This document shows positions 10,033 to 19,982 of a stretch of 64,000 nt of DNA, one piece after another (within the stretch, counting starts at the first letter, position 1; the number at the start of each line of letters is the position of its first letter). The stretch spans positions 245,055 to 309,054 of the forward strand of contig NZ_BMKK01000007.1 in the NCBI RefSeq assembly GCF_014644295.1, read 5' to 3'. Below the pieces are notes generated by a model, which worked only from the letters and a program-made list of their open reading frames with translations, made no database searches and was not told where the DNA came from. The translations under genes were made by a program, and so were the position numbers. The stretch comes from Emticicia aquatilis. GTDB lineage: Bacteria > Bacteroidota > Bacteroidia > Cytophagales > Spirosomataceae.

Positions 10033-11691
10033 ATGTCTGATTCAAACTTAAATATAGTTCGTGAAGATTTGGGTATAGAATTACCTGAAAACGCTTCTCA
10101 CACCGAAACATCTGCCGAAGCAAAACCTTGGAAAAATTGGCATAAAATAGCCTTTCGCATTGCTTTTGTATTCTTTATTGCCATGACTTTGCCCAATAAT
10201 CTGGATTGGTATAAAGACATTTTTACTTTCGATTGGCTGCATTTACATTACCGTGATGTCTATGATATTGCTCGTTTTGGTTCTGGCTTAAACTTCTTTG
10301 GCAATAAAATCTTTGGCTCAACGCTGCAAGGGTATGCTGTTTGGGTAATCACACTGATTTTTGCGACCGTTATTGGTTTAATTTGGACAGCAATTGCTAA
10401 ATTCAGAAAAAAAGAACGTACCGAGTATAATTTACTTTACTACTGGCTAAACGTAGTAGTTCGTTACCGTGCAGGTATCGGAATCATTGGTTTTGGTTTC
10501 ACGAAACTGACCCCAACGCAATTGCCTTACCCATCATGGGGAGTTTTAAACACCGATTTTGGTGATTTGACTTTACAAAAAATCTATTGGTTATCAATCG
10601 GTATTGTGCCGTGGTACGAAGTCTTTACTGGTATCGTAGAAGTAGCGGCTGGTGCATTGTTATTTTTCAGAGCAACAACTTTCTGGGGAGCAGTTTTGCT
10701 TTTTGGTGCATTGGCCGATATTGTGTATGTGAACTTTGCTTACGATGGTGGCGTACACGTTTATAGTTCGTATTTTGTGTTGTTTTCAGCCTTTTTGCTG
10801 GTGGGTTATATTCCAAGAATTTATAATTTATTGATTCTTGAAAAATATACTGTGCCGTTTGTTTTCTATCCAACATTCACCAAAGCATGGGAGAGAATCT
10901 CTCGCATTACACTCAAAACTGCCACAATTATCTTGTTTTTGCCTGTATTTACTTATTTGGCAATCGTCAACTTCTTGTATGACCCTTATAAGCAACCAGC
11001 CATCAAAGGCATCAAAGAATTGCGTGGAAACTACAACGTGACCGAATTCAAAATCAATAACCAAGTGATTCCGTATTCGCCATTAGATACCACAAGATGG
11101 CAACAAGCAACGTTTGAAAAATGGACAACCTTGACTTTCAAAACCAATAAACCAGTCGAATTAGATTTATCAAATGGGGGAGGAGCCCCGATGCGAGACA
11201 TCAACCGAACTTTCGAGTTGACTGGTGTTGCGGGTGGCCAAAGAGTGTTTTATTATGAAGCTGATACGGTACATAATGTATTGTATTTGCAAGATAAAAA
11301 CCGTGGAAATCGTCAAGAAGGACGTGAGTTTCAAGGAAATAGAGCTGATTTTGGTGGCGATAATAGCACAAATGCGAAAGCCAAGAAAAAGGGTGAAAAA
11401 CCAAAAGCAGATAATTGGATTCCAAAAGAAGCATTAGCAATTATTGGCCCAGAAGACCCTAAAATTGACCCAATTGCTCGTTCGGCTCGTCGAACTAAAG
11501 GGATTGAGGCCGAAAGCCGTCCAACAAAACGCAATCGAATGATTTTAAAATATACGGTTTTGAATGGAGGTGAAAGAGTAATTCTATCAGGTATCAACGA
11601 AAAGAAAGATTCTATTCACGTAGTTCTCGACCGTTACAATAAAAAATATGCCCTAACGAGAAGCACACTCGAAGCGGGTAAATATGATTAA
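10033..11691 (+). CDS. DoxX-like membrane protein with basic insert (paralogue 2)
   Basis: A 552-residue paralogue of the preceding protein. It has a cytosolic-looking N-terminal tail of about 45 residues, then hydrophobic segments from about 45 to 300 including the DoxX-like block. The C-terminal domain carries NVTEFKINNQVIPYS. Compared with its neighbour it has an extra hydrophilic insert (about 415-500) rich in Lys, Arg, Asn and Gly (NAKAKKKGEKPK), placed between two parts of the shared C-terminal domain. Both copies start with the same AAAATTATGTCT context. The gene is 92 bases before the second SusC gene, so the pair may be co-transcribed with that transporter. Function unknown; DoxX-type redox role possible. 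Confidence 0.75.
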   Translation: MSDSNLNIVREDLGIELPENASHTETSAEAKPWKNWHKIAFRIAFVFFIAMTLPNNLDWYKDIFTFDWLHLHYRDVYDIARFGSGLNFFGNKIFGSTLQGYAVWVITLIFATVIGLIWTAIAKFRKKERTEYNLLYYWLNVVVRYRAGIGIIGFGFTKLTPTQLPYPSWGVLNTDFGDLTLQKIYWLSIGIVPWYEVFTGIVEVAAGALLFFRATTFWGAVLLFGALADIVYVNFAYDGGVHVYSSYFVLFSAFLLVGYIPRIYNLLILEKYTVPFVFYPTFTKAWERISRITLKTATIILFLPVFTYLAIVNFLYDPYKQPAIKGIKELRGNYNVTEFKINNQVIPYSPLDTTRWQQATFEKWTTLTFKTNKPVELDLSNGGGAPMRDINRTFELTGVAGGQRVFYYEADTVHNVLYLQDKNRGNRQEGREFQGNRADFGGDNSTNAKAKKKGEKPKADNWIPKEALAIIGPEDPKIDPIARSARRTKGIEAESRPTKRNRMILKYTVLNGGERVILSGINEKKDSIHVVLDRYNKKYALTRSTLEAGKYD

Positions 11692-11783
11692 AAACTTTGC
11701 CGTTTGTCGTCTATCATGTTGCTGTAACGCTGCTATTTCCACCACTTTTTATAAATAATTTTAAAAAACAAAACCAAAGATTT

Positions 11784-14700
11784 ATGAAAGTCAATAATCT
11801 ACAAAAACTATTTTTAGTTTTTATTCTGACAGGATTTAGCAGTTTGCTTTATGCCCAAAGAGCCATTTCGGGAAGTATCAAAGATAAAGATTCGGGTGAA
11901 GCCTTGCCAGGCGTATCTGTTTTGGTAAAAGGCACGAGCGTTGGTTCGGTTTCTGACCTTACAGGAAGTTTCAAAATAAACGCTCCAGAAGGTGCAACGC
12001 TTGTTTTTTCATTTATTGGATATTCTCCAATCGAAAAAAAAATAGACAATCAGTCTATATACTCGATAGAGTTAGTATCAGAAGCCAAATTATTAAGTGA
12101 AGTACGTGTTGTAGGCTACGGAACACAAACCAAAGCTGAATTTACAGGTTCAGCGGCCAGAGTTGGGGGCGACGTAATCAAAGAACAACCCGTACAAAGT
12201 TTCGACCAAGCCTTACAAGGCCGTGCGGCTGGTATCAGCGTAGCCCAACCCAACGGAGTTTTGAATAACCCACCAGTGATTCGTATCAGAGGTGTAAACT
12301 CTATTTCTTTGAGTTCGTATCCTTTGGTAGTGGTTGATGGAATTCCGATTAATACAGGTAACATTTCAACCAGCACTGCCGTGCCTAATAACCCTTTGGG
12401 AGATATTAACCCTGCTGATATTGAATCGGTTGATGTATTGAAAGATGCTGCTTCAACGGCCATTTATGGTTCACGTGCTGCTGGTGGTGTAATCTTGATA
12501 ACAACCAAAAGAGGTAAAACAGGTAAACCAAAAATCAATTATGAAGCATGGGCTGGCGTATCGAATATTACTCGTTTACCTGACTTATTGAATGCAGAAC
12601 AGTTTATTGCCATCAAAAATGAAGCAGTAAACAACGCTAAAATTTTGGGCGGAAATGCCAACAATGATAGAGTAGCTTCAGCTTTATTTTTTCCGAATAC
12701 TGATGCTAATAATAATCCTGTTGACACTCGTTGGTACGATTATATCTACAAACAAGGAACTTCACAAAACCATAATTTGAGCGTTTCGGGTGGAACTGCT
12801 ACTACAAATTACTATTTTTCAGCCAATGTTTCTGACCAAAATGGCTTTATCGTAGGCAATAAATTTAAGCGTAAAGCCATCAGATTCAATATTGACCAAG
12901 AATTAAATACATGGTTGAAATTTAGAGGTGGACTTTCATACAATACCAGCTATAATGAGTCGCCTTATGCAGGCTCATTGCCAGGTTCGAACTTCTTTTT
13001 GGTTGGCGTGGCTCGTTTGGCGGTTGCATTGCCGCCAAATGTTGGGCCGTTCAATGCTGATGGTTCGTATAGCGTAAATCCAGCGAGTCCGAATACGATT
13101 GGCGTTGGTAATAATCAATTTGTGAGTAACTGGGGAAATCCAGTAGCATTACTCAACGAAAACCGTTACACTTCTGAGAATGACCGTGTGATTGGAAATT
13201 TTTCATTCGATGCTCAATTATTGAAAAACTTAAAATTTACAACAACCTATTCGGTTGACCGTTTAAAAACAGAAAATGTAAGTTTTGATAGTGCGATTCA
13301 AGGTAACGGATTTTCGAGCAGAGGAAACGCAACCAATACTTCGGGTTTGAGAGATAACTGGAACTGGACAAATACGCTTGCTTACAACACTCAAATTGGC
13401 AAAAAACAAAATCTCTCGGCTTTGGTTGGGTATGATATTCAGAAATTCAGAACTTCATCTTGGGGGGCTTCACGCACGCAAACTTCTGACCCTTATTTTG
13501 AAAATTATCAAGGCAACTGGGGTGCTATTTCAGCCGCAAATAATGACCTTGGCGAACGTTCATTCTTATCGTTTTTCTCTCGTCTCAACTACGATTTCAA
13601 TAAAAAATATTTCTTTACTGTAAACTTCCGTCGTGATGGGAACTCGGCCTTAGGTTCAGGTAAAAAGTTCGGAAATTTTGGTGGTGTTTCGGGCGGTTGG
13701 CAATTATCGGATGAAGAATTTTACAAAAACTCTTCATTGGCACGAACACTCAACAACGTGAAACTGCGTGCAAGTTGGGGTAGAGTTGGAAACGGAAACT
13801 TGAGCAATGATTTCAGTTCGCTCGAACTTTACAGTGGTTCACTTTATGGCAATGCTGCTACTTGGGCTTTATCGCAAGCGGGCAACTCAAACTTAGGTTG
13901 GGAAACGAGCAAGCAAACAAACATCGGTGCTGAACTTGGTTTCTTGAATGACCGCATTCAAGTTGAAGCAACTTATTTCTACAATGATGTCGATGGTTTG
14001 ATTTTATCTGCTCCACAGGCGGTTTCAAAAGGTATTCCAGGTAATGCTATTTTAGGAAATGTTGGCTCAATGTACAACCGTGGTATCGAATTGGGTATCA
14101 ATGCAAATGTACTTAGAAGAGGCGATTTTTCGTGGAATACTTCCTTTAATATCACAAAAATCAAAAATGAAGTTACGGCACTGGCCGAAGGAAATACAGA
14201 CATTGTTGGTACCACGCACGTATCTTACGAAACTACCAACGTTACTCGTGTAGGATACTCAGTAGGTAGTCTTTACGGTGCAAAAACTGCGGGTGTAAAC
14301 CCTGCCAATGGTCAAAGAATATTTATCAATGCCAAAGGCGAGCAAGTGCAATACAGCCAAGTAGTTTTGCCAGGCCAAAGCCAGTGGACATATTTGGATG
14401 GCACAAAAGCACCTGCTATCACAGGAGCAGATTATTACTTGATTGGCAATGCCCTACCGACATTCTACGGCGGTTGGTCTAATAATTTTAAATACAAAAA
14501 CTTCGATTTAGGCATTAACTTCTCTTACGCAGGCGGAAATTATATTCAAAATGGTACAAGAGCCACTTTGCTCGACCAAAGAGCGTATAATAACTCAACC
14601 GAAATCCTGAATCGTTGGCAAAAACCTGGTGATATTACCGATATTCCAAGATTGGTTTATAACGACCAAACTTCAAGTGGTTCGTCATTTCCAGTTTCAA

Positions 14701-14963
14701 CCAATGCAGAAAAAGCTGATTTTATTCGCTTACAAAACGCCTCGTTGGGCTATCGTTTACCAACGCTCAAACTACTTACCAAAGCTGGTTTGAATTCAGT
14801 GAGAGTTTATGTGCAAGGTTCAAACCTTTTCTTGCTAACAAAATACTCAGGTACTGACCCAGAATCTTCGGTTAATGGTAATTCAAACACCACGCCTGGG
14901 GTTGAGAAAAACTCAGTTGGACAAGCCCGTACATTCACGTTCGGTATCAACATAGGTTTCTAA
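11784..14963 (+). CDS. SusC/RagA-type TonB-dependent outer-membrane transporter (second pair)
   Basis: About 1059 residues when started at ATG 11784, which gives MKVNNLQKLFLVF, a proper signal peptide ending LLYAQ. A longer in-frame start at 11697 adds an unlikely leader. It carries the carboxypeptidase-D-like domain (GSIKDKDSGEALPGVSVLVKG), the VVGYGTQTKAEFTGSA plug, SVDVLKDAASTAIYGSRAAG, and a barrel ending in NIGF. It is more similar to the third SusC (20180) than to the first. For example, LDQ/FDQ-LQGRAAGISVAQPNG and ILSAPQAVSKGIPGNAI have close counterparts there. Substrate unknown. Confidence 0.95.
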   Translation: MKVNNLQKLFLVFILTGFSSLLYAQRAISGSIKDKDSGEALPGVSVLVKGTSVGSVSDLTGSFKINAPEGATLVFSFIGYSPIEKKIDNQSIYSIELVSEAKLLSEVRVVGYGTQTKAEFTGSAARVGGDVIKEQPVQSFDQALQGRAAGISVAQPNGVLNNPPVIRIRGVNSISLSSYPLVVVDGIPINTGNISTSTAVPNNPLGDINPADIESVDVLKDAASTAIYGSRAAGGVILITTKRGKTGKPKINYEAWAGVSNITRLPDLLNAEQFIAIKNEAVNNAKILGGNANNDRVASALFFPNTDANNNPVDTRWYDYIYKQGTSQNHNLSVSGGTATTNYYFSANVSDQNGFIVGNKFKRKAIRFNIDQELNTWLKFRGGLSYNTSYNESPYAGSLPGSNFFLVGVARLAVALPPNVGPFNADGSYSVNPASPNTIGVGNNQFVSNWGNPVALLNENRYTSENDRVIGNFSFDAQLLKNLKFTTTYSVDRLKTENVSFDSAIQGNGFSSRGNATNTSGLRDNWNWTNTLAYNTQIGKKQNLSALVGYDIQKFRTSSWGASRTQTSDPYFENYQGNWGAISAANNDLGERSFLSFFSRLNYDFNKKYFFTVNFRRDGNSALGSGKKFGNFGGVSGGWQLSDEEFYKNSSLARTLNNVKLRASWGRVGNGNLSNDFSSLELYSGSLYGNAATWALSQAGNSNLGWETSKQTNIGAELGFLNDRIQVEATYFYNDVDGLILSAPQAVSKGIPGNAILGNVGSMYNRGIELGINANVLRRGDFSWNTSFNITKIKNEVTALAEGNTDIVGTTHVSYETTNVTRVGYSVGSLYGAKTAGVNPANGQRIFINAKGEQVQYSQVVLPGQSQWTYLDGTKAPAITGADYYLIGNALPTFYGGWSNNFKYKNFDLGINFSYAGGNYIQNGTRATLLDQRAYNNSTEILNRWQKPGDITDIPRLVYNDQTSSGSSFPVSTNAEKADFIRLQNASLGYRLPTLKLLTKAGLNSVRVYVQGSNLFLLTKYSGTDPESSVNGNSNTTPGVEKNSVGQARTFTFGINIGF

Positions 14964-14996
14964 TTTAAGCGATTTCACACCAAAAACAGCATTATT

Positions 14997-16445
14997 ATGA
15001 AATTTTTCAATAAAAATACACTCATTGCTACGTCAATTGCCGCTTTGCTTTTCGGAACATCAAGCTGTAATCAAGAAGAATCTCTCAATCCCGTACCACT
15101 AACAGCCATTAGTGGTGCAGATGCTTTTGCCACGCCTGAACGTGTGTTAGGCTTAGTAAATGGTATCTATAAAGCCGCTAAAGCAGGTAATTTTTATGGT
15201 GGAAATTATTACACCTACACCGAAGCTCGTGGCGAAGAATTTATCAACCGCACAAGTAATACCTTTACTGCTTTTGAGGCATGGAGTCAGACACTCAATT
15301 CTGGTTCAAACTTTGTAGCAGGTTTTTGGGAATCGGGCTACCGAACCATCAATAATGCCAATATTCTCATCAAAGGATTGACAGATAACCCAAAAGCAGT
15401 AAATGAAACCCTTGCGAAGCAGTACATTGGCGAAGCAAAATTTTTGCGAGCGTTGAGTTATTATGCTTTGGTTACGTTATACGCAAGACCTTACAACGAA
15501 AACAAAGGTACATCTCCAGGTTTGCCATTGCGTTTAGAAGCTGAAACTTCAACAGCCAACAATGACCTAAAACGTAGCACCGTTGCTGAAATTTACGCCC
15601 AAATTATCAAAGATTTGAACGAGGCAGAAGCGGCATTGCCTTTGAATTACGCAACACCTTTGCTCAACACCACAAGAGCCCACCGAAATACGGCCATTGC
15701 TCTCAAAACCCGTGTGTATTTGAACAGTGGAAACTACGAAAAAGTAATTGAAGAAGCCAAGAAAATCGTTTCTGATAAAGCTCCGTTTACAGCAAGTACG
15801 GGTGTAAGTCACAGATTACAAAACATCGTAGAGATTTTCACGACCAACTACACAAGTACCGAATCAATTTTGTCGGTACCAATGACTGAATTGGACAACG
15901 TAACTGGACAAACATCTTTCCCGTATGTTTTCAATGCTAATTCTGAATATAACTTAAATCCAACTGGAATTTGGGGCGATACTGAATGGAAATCAACTGA
16001 CTTGCGAAGAACTTTTGCTCGTACCGCATCGGGCGTGCAGTTCTTGACAAAATATAGCAAACCATCGCCATTTTTGGATTACATGCCAATCATTCGTTAC
16101 TCAGAAGTTTTGTTAAACTATGCCGAAGCTGCTGCTTACACGGGTGATTTAACCAAATCTGTTGAGTTATTGAAAGCCGTTCGTAATCGCTCAGATGCTA
16201 CTTATAACTTCCCAGCGGCTGCAACTGCCGATAAAACGGCTTTAGTAAATACAATCTTGAAAGAACGAAGAATTGAGTTATTGGGTGAAGGTTTCCGCTC
16301 AAACGATTTGTTACGCAATCTTCTGCCACTTCCTGCAAAAGCAAGTAGCTCGTTGAGTGCCCCAGAGGTGAAACCATCGCAAGAAAACTATATTTTCCCT
16401 CTACCAAACGTAGAGATTGTGACTAACAGACTACTTCTAAAATAA
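14997..16445 (+). CDS. SusD/RagB-type substrate-binding lipoprotein (second pair)
   Basis: 482 residues, lipobox around Cys24 (LLFGTSSCNQEES), then the SusD fold: NPVPLTAISGADAF, KFLRALSYYALVTLYARPY, YAQIIKDLNEAEAALP, YSEVLLNYAEAAAYTGD and ERRIELLGEGFRSNDLLR. It lies 33 bases after the second SusC gene. It is a close paralogue of the third SusD: long shared stretches such as LNEAEA, TVAEIYAQI and ALKTRV occur in both. This suggests that the second and third transport systems arose by duplication and may import related substrates. A strong terminator follows. Confidence 0.94.
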   Translation: MKFFNKNTLIATSIAALLFGTSSCNQEESLNPVPLTAISGADAFATPERVLGLVNGIYKAAKAGNFYGGNYYTYTEARGEEFINRTSNTFTAFEAWSQTLNSGSNFVAGFWESGYRTINNANILIKGLTDNPKAVNETLAKQYIGEAKFLRALSYYALVTLYARPYNENKGTSPGLPLRLEAETSTANNDLKRSTVAEIYAQIIKDLNEAEAALPLNYATPLLNTTRAHRNTAIALKTRVYLNSGNYEKVIEEAKKIVSDKAPFTASTGVSHRLQNIVEIFTTNYTSTESILSVPMTELDNVTGQTSFPYVFNANSEYNLNPTGIWGDTEWKSTDLRRTFARTASGVQFLTKYSKPSPFLDYMPIIRYSEVLLNYAEAAAYTGDLTKSVELLKAVRNRSDATYNFPAAATADKTALVNTILKERRIELLGEGFRSNDLLRNLLPLPAKASSSLSAPEVKPSQENYIFPLPNVEIVTNRLLLK

Positions 16446-16460
16446 ACCCTAAACTAAACC

Positions 16461-16495
16461 GAATAGCGGCCGCAAGGTCGCTATTCATTTTTCTT
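16461..16495 (+). terminator. Rho-independent terminator after second SusD
   Basis: GAATAGCGGCC pairs with GGTCGCTATTC (16461-16471/16476-16486, one G-T pair) around a GCAA tetraloop, followed by ATTTTTCTT. It is a well-formed intrinsic terminator. Confidence 0.85.
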
Positions 16496-16507
16496 AAATT
16501 AACCGAA

Positions 16508-18253
16508 ATGCTACGTATTTTATTAATAATACTACTTCCAACGGTGCTTTTGGCTCAAAGAGTCCGTCAGCCAGAACAGCATCAGCACGACGCTACTTCG
16601 AGTACAGGCGATGTGCATGATGGAGGTGCAACCCACGACAGCCATAGCCATTTAGAACACATTTTAGATTACCGCAAAGAAACTCCCTATGTACCAAATC
16701 TCCCACCGCCAATTATTTTGAGTGGTATCGGAGAAGTTGATTTTAAGATAACAACCAAGTCGGCCAAAACTCAACAATTCTTCAATCAAGGCATTGCGTT
16801 GTTGCATTGTTTTTGGGATTTTGAAGCATACCGAGCATTCAAAGAAGCCATCAGAAACGATTCATCGGCAATTATGCCCTATTATGGCTTATATAGTGCC
16901 ATCGGAGCAATTGAAGGCGACGAATTTAAGAATGACCAAAAATTAGCCATTGCAAAACTGAAAAAATTAAAAGAGAAAGCCACCGAACGAGAAAAACTGT
17001 ACGCTGATGCTATACTGGCACGAGATGCCGACCAGTCAGGTGGGAAAAGTGCCGTATATCAGTCAAAGTTAGAACTGATTGTACATAAATATCCCGAAGA
17101 CCTTGATGCAAAACTTTTTTTGGCTTTAAGTAAAATGGGAGGATACGACTCAAAAATGAACCCTCGTGAAGGGCAAATTTACTCAGAATATTTATTGAAA
17201 GATATTCTAAGAGAACATCCCAACAATGCCGCAGTCCATCATTATTGGATTCACTTGAAAGAAAATTGTTGCCCCGAAGAAGCTCTTGCAAGCTCCGAAA
17301 TATTACCAAAATTATCGGCTAATTCTGGACACATGGTTCACATGCCTGGCCATGTTTATTATAAACTGGGCAACTACCAAAAAGCCTACGAATCATTTAT
17401 TGCCGCCGTAAAAGTTGATTCGGCTTATATGAAACAGCAAAAAATGCCCGAAGTAGATACTTGGAATTACATTCACAACATCAATTATCTACTATCGAAC
17501 TGTGCCGAAGACGGACGTTATTCGACAGCCCTCTATTATGCTGAGAAACTAAAAAATATGCCCGCTACCAAAGAGCGAAAAAGAAAATATGAAGGTCGAT
17601 TTTTTTATCAAGGCGTAATTGCTCCTGCCAAAATGGAACTGTGCTTTGGGTTTTATAAAAAGGCTGCCGAAAAGCTGGCCGCCATCAAAATTGACGACGA
17701 TAGTTTGTTCACGCCCAAAGCAATTGCCTATAAAGAAGCCTTAAGATTATTTGCTTTGGGAATGGATGCTGCCAAAAATAGCCAAATTGAAGCTGCTAAA
17801 GGCTATTCTGATGCTCTTGATGCCCATTTATGGAGAAATAGCGGACAAACTGATGCCAAAGACATTATTAACACCAAACGCATTGCCGATTTAAATGTGG
17901 CTTCGCTCGAACTGCAAGGTGTAATAAAAAGTGCCGAAAATAATTACGAAGCAGCCATTAAAATCCTTGAAAAAGCCAAGCAAAAAGAAGATGATTTGGG
18001 TTATAGCGAACCACCAACCTATGCCCGACCAGTTTTGATAAGTTTGGCAGAGGCTCATTTGAAAGCCAATAAATACGATAAAGCCATAAAAGCCTATAAC
18101 GATTTATTGAAAAAACATCCAAATTCGGCCAATGGCTACTGGGGACTATACAAAGTTTATAAAGCAAAAGGTGATGTTCATCAAGCACATGAATATGCCG
18201 ATAAATTGAAAGAAATTATTAAAAATGGCGACTCAAGCCTATTTCCACTTTGA
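16508..18253 (+). CDS. Secreted TPR-repeat protein with His-rich N-terminal segment
   Basis: A 581-residue protein with a short signal peptide (MLRILLIILLPTVLLAQ). A His/Asp-rich segment follows (about 22-52) containing HQHD, DVHDGG, THDSHSH and HLEH, which could bind metal. Then comes a TPR array: FFNQGIALLHCFWDFEAYRAFKEA near 90, KLGNYQKAYESFIAAVKVD near 300, and ANKYDKAIKAYNDLLKKHPNSANGYW-type repeats near the C-terminus. The family is seen widely in Bacteroidota without a defined function. It lies between two terminators in a unit with DUF1684 and a small secreted protein. No enzymatic motif is visible. Confidence 0.8.
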   Translation: MLRILLIILLPTVLLAQRVRQPEQHQHDATSSTGDVHDGGATHDSHSHLEHILDYRKETPYVPNLPPPIILSGIGEVDFKITTKSAKTQQFFNQGIALLHCFWDFEAYRAFKEAIRNDSSAIMPYYGLYSAIGAIEGDEFKNDQKLAIAKLKKLKEKATEREKLYADAILARDADQSGGKSAVYQSKLELIVHKYPEDLDAKLFLALSKMGGYDSKMNPREGQIYSEYLLKDILREHPNNAAVHHYWIHLKENCCPEEALASSEILPKLSANSGHMVHMPGHVYYKLGNYQKAYESFIAAVKVDSAYMKQQKMPEVDTWNYIHNINYLLSNCAEDGRYSTALYYAEKLKNMPATKERKRKYEGRFFYQGVIAPAKMELCFGFYKKAAEKLAAIKIDDDSLFTPKAIAYKEALRLFALGMDAAKNSQIEAAKGYSDALDAHLWRNSGQTDAKDIINTKRIADLNVASLELQGVIKSAENNYEAAIKILEKAKQKEDDLGYSEPPTYARPVLISLAEAHLKANKYDKAIKAYNDLLKKHPNSANGYWGLYKVYKAKGDVHQAHEYADKLKEIIKNGDSSLFPL

Positions 18254-18280
18254 TTAGTACAAACTTTAAACAATAAAAAA

Positions 18281-19162
18281 ATGAATAAAAACCTCAAATT
18301 TCTCGGAACGCTCGTAGTAGCAGTATTACTTTTCTCTTTTATAGAAGAAACTCCATACGAAGCAACTATCAAAAGTTGGCAACAAAAACGCATTGAAGGC
18401 TTGAAAGCCGAAGAAGGTTGGCTCAATTTGGCGGGATTGTTTTGGCTCGAAGAAGGCGTAAATACTATCGGTGGCGATAAAAGCAATACCATCAAATTTC
18501 CTGCCGACCACTCGGATGCTTTTCTGGGAAAAATTATCTTGAAAGACGGTAAAGTTTCTTACGAAGCCTCTTCAAATGCAACGGTAAATTTAGGCAGTGA
18601 GCCTGCTAAAAATGCTGAATTATTTCCTTACAAAGGCAAACCAACAGTTTTGAGCCATAAAACACTTCGTTGGTTTATCATTCAAAGAGGTGATAAATAC
18701 GCCATCAGATTACGTGACCTTGAAGGAGAATTTGTCAAAAGCTTCAAAGGCATTGAAACGTTTCCGATTGACCAAAACTGGAAAGTAAAAGCAAAATTTG
18801 TTCCGACCGAAGGCAAAAAACTAAAAATTACTGACATTACAGGTCGCACTTACGAGCAAGATTCACCTGGGAAATTAGTTTTCACGATTGACGGCAAAGA
18901 ATATAGTTTAGAAGCCACTGGCACCAAAGAACATTTGCATTTTGTGTATGGTGATGCTACCAACAAACATGAAACCTACGGAGCTGGCAGATTCTTGGAC
19001 GCCGAAGCTCCCGATGCCAATGGCGATATTTATATAGATTTCAATAAATCATATAACCCTCCTTGTGCATTTACGCCTTACGCAACTTGCCCGCTACCAA
19101 CCAAAGAAAATATCCTAACGGTTGCTATTAAAGCAGGTGAAAAATATCATGGAAGTCACTAA
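18281..19162 (+). CDS. DUF1684 family secreted protein
   Basis: 293 residues with a signal-type N-terminus (MNKNLKFLGTLVVAVLLFSF). The DUF1684 hallmarks are seen: LKAEEGWLNLAGLFWLEEG near 40-60, FPYKGKP and LRWFIIQRGDKYAIRLRD in the middle, a GAGRFLDAE segment near 238, and the closing IDFNKSYNPPCAFTPYATCPLP. The closing motif with two cysteines is the most conserved part of the family. The biochemical function of DUF1684 is not established. It starts 28 bases after the TPR gene, so the two are probably co-transcribed. Confidence 0.88.
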   Translation: MNKNLKFLGTLVVAVLLFSFIEETPYEATIKSWQQKRIEGLKAEEGWLNLAGLFWLEEGVNTIGGDKSNTIKFPADHSDAFLGKIILKDGKVSYEASSNATVNLGSEPAKNAELFPYKGKPTVLSHKTLRWFIIQRGDKYAIRLRDLEGEFVKSFKGIETFPIDQNWKVKAKFVPTEGKKLKITDITGRTYEQDSPGKLVFTIDGKEYSLEATGTKEHLHFVYGDATNKHETYGAGRFLDAEAPDANGDIYIDFNKSYNPPCAFTPYATCPLPTKENILTVAIKAGEKYHGSH

Positions 19163-19193
19163 GTATTAGGGAATTACTAAACTAAGTAATATT

Positions 19194-19802
19194 ATGAAAT
19201 ATGTTATTCTGACAATAATCCTGCTTATTAGTACGGTATTTTGCTCTGCCCAGTCATTTAGTTTTTTGGAAGATTTACAAAATGGTGGGCTGGAGTTCGT
19301 TAATCGAGAATATGATGAAGCAACTCCAAAAAGAATTAAAATTACTGAAAAGAAAGGTGATGGTTTGTTATGGATAACAAGTTTTAATTTTATTGAAGGA
19401 AACATTGATTTAGACATAAAAGGACAGGATTTTTCACCACAGAAATACATTGGGCTTGCATTCTATGGGCAGAACGATACTGCCTTTCAAGCTCTTTGTA
19501 TTTCACCTTATGCACTACTGAATGAAGATTATACACTTCGCAAAAATGCCATAAAGTATTATGCCTCGCCAATTCCGAAAGACCTAAACTCAGCTTGCGA
19601 CGACTTTGCCAAACTTAGTCTAAATCGTTGGTTTCATGTCAGACTCCACATTAAGAACCAAAATGTGGAGGTTTACGTCGATAATAACGCTTCACCAGCC
19701 TTTTCTTCACAATTGATTGATGGAAAAGTAGGAGGTAAGTTTGGTATTTTTCTGAGCGACGGTGCAGGTGGAGAGTTTGGAAACATTAAAATTACACCGT
19801 AA
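19194..19802 (+). CDS. Small secreted protein with concanavalin-like fold (LamG-type), hypothetical
   Basis: 202 residues with a signal peptide (MKYVILTIILLISTVFCSAQ). The rest is beta-rich. YIGLAFYGQ, RWFHVRLHIKNQNVEVYVDN and GKFGIFLSDGAGGEFGNIKI are the repeating strand pattern of concanavalin-type (LamG or DUF1080-like) sandwich domains. No catalytic residues can be assigned. A carbohydrate-binding or structural role is possible. It is the last gene of the 16508-19802 unit and is followed by a terminator. Confidence 0.7.
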   Translation: MKYVILTIILLISTVFCSAQSFSFLEDLQNGGLEFVNREYDEATPKRIKITEKKGDGLLWITSFNFIEGNIDLDIKGQDFSPQKYIGLAFYGQNDTAFQALCISPYALLNEDYTLRKNAIKYYASPIPKDLNSACDDFAKLSLNRWFHVRLHIKNQNVEVYVDNNASPAFSSQLIDGKVGGKFGIFLSDGAGGEFGNIKITP

Positions 19803-19823
19803 CTTCTTTTTCAGAGATTGCAT

Positions 19824-19865
19824 AAAACCTCTTTTGCATCAAAGCGAAGGAGGTTTTGTTTTTAA
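19824..19865 (+). terminator. Rho-independent terminator
   Basis: AAAACCTC (19824-19831) pairs with GAGGTTTT (19850-19857) and is followed by GTTTTTAAAA. It separates the secreted-protein unit from the third SusC operon. Confidence 0.75.
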
Positions 19866-19961
19866 AAGAAATCTAATTTCTTGATAGATTCTACAAAAGT
19901 ATAATAAAATCAATAATTAATTAAAATATTTCTTGATAGTGTTTTTAATTGAAAAATATTT

Positions 19962-19982
19962 AGTCTATCGGTTTAGTATATT
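19962..19982 (-). promoter_or_regulatory. 21-bp dyad operator, site 2 (before third SusC operon)
   Basis: On the plus strand this is AGTCTA, nine bases, TATATT, i.e. the RRTCTA-N9-TAGAYT dyad read on the minus strand with one mismatch. The spacer contains CTAAA as in sites 3, 4 and 6. It covers the -33 region of the promoter at 19995, a position suited to repression or activation. Confidence 0.6.
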
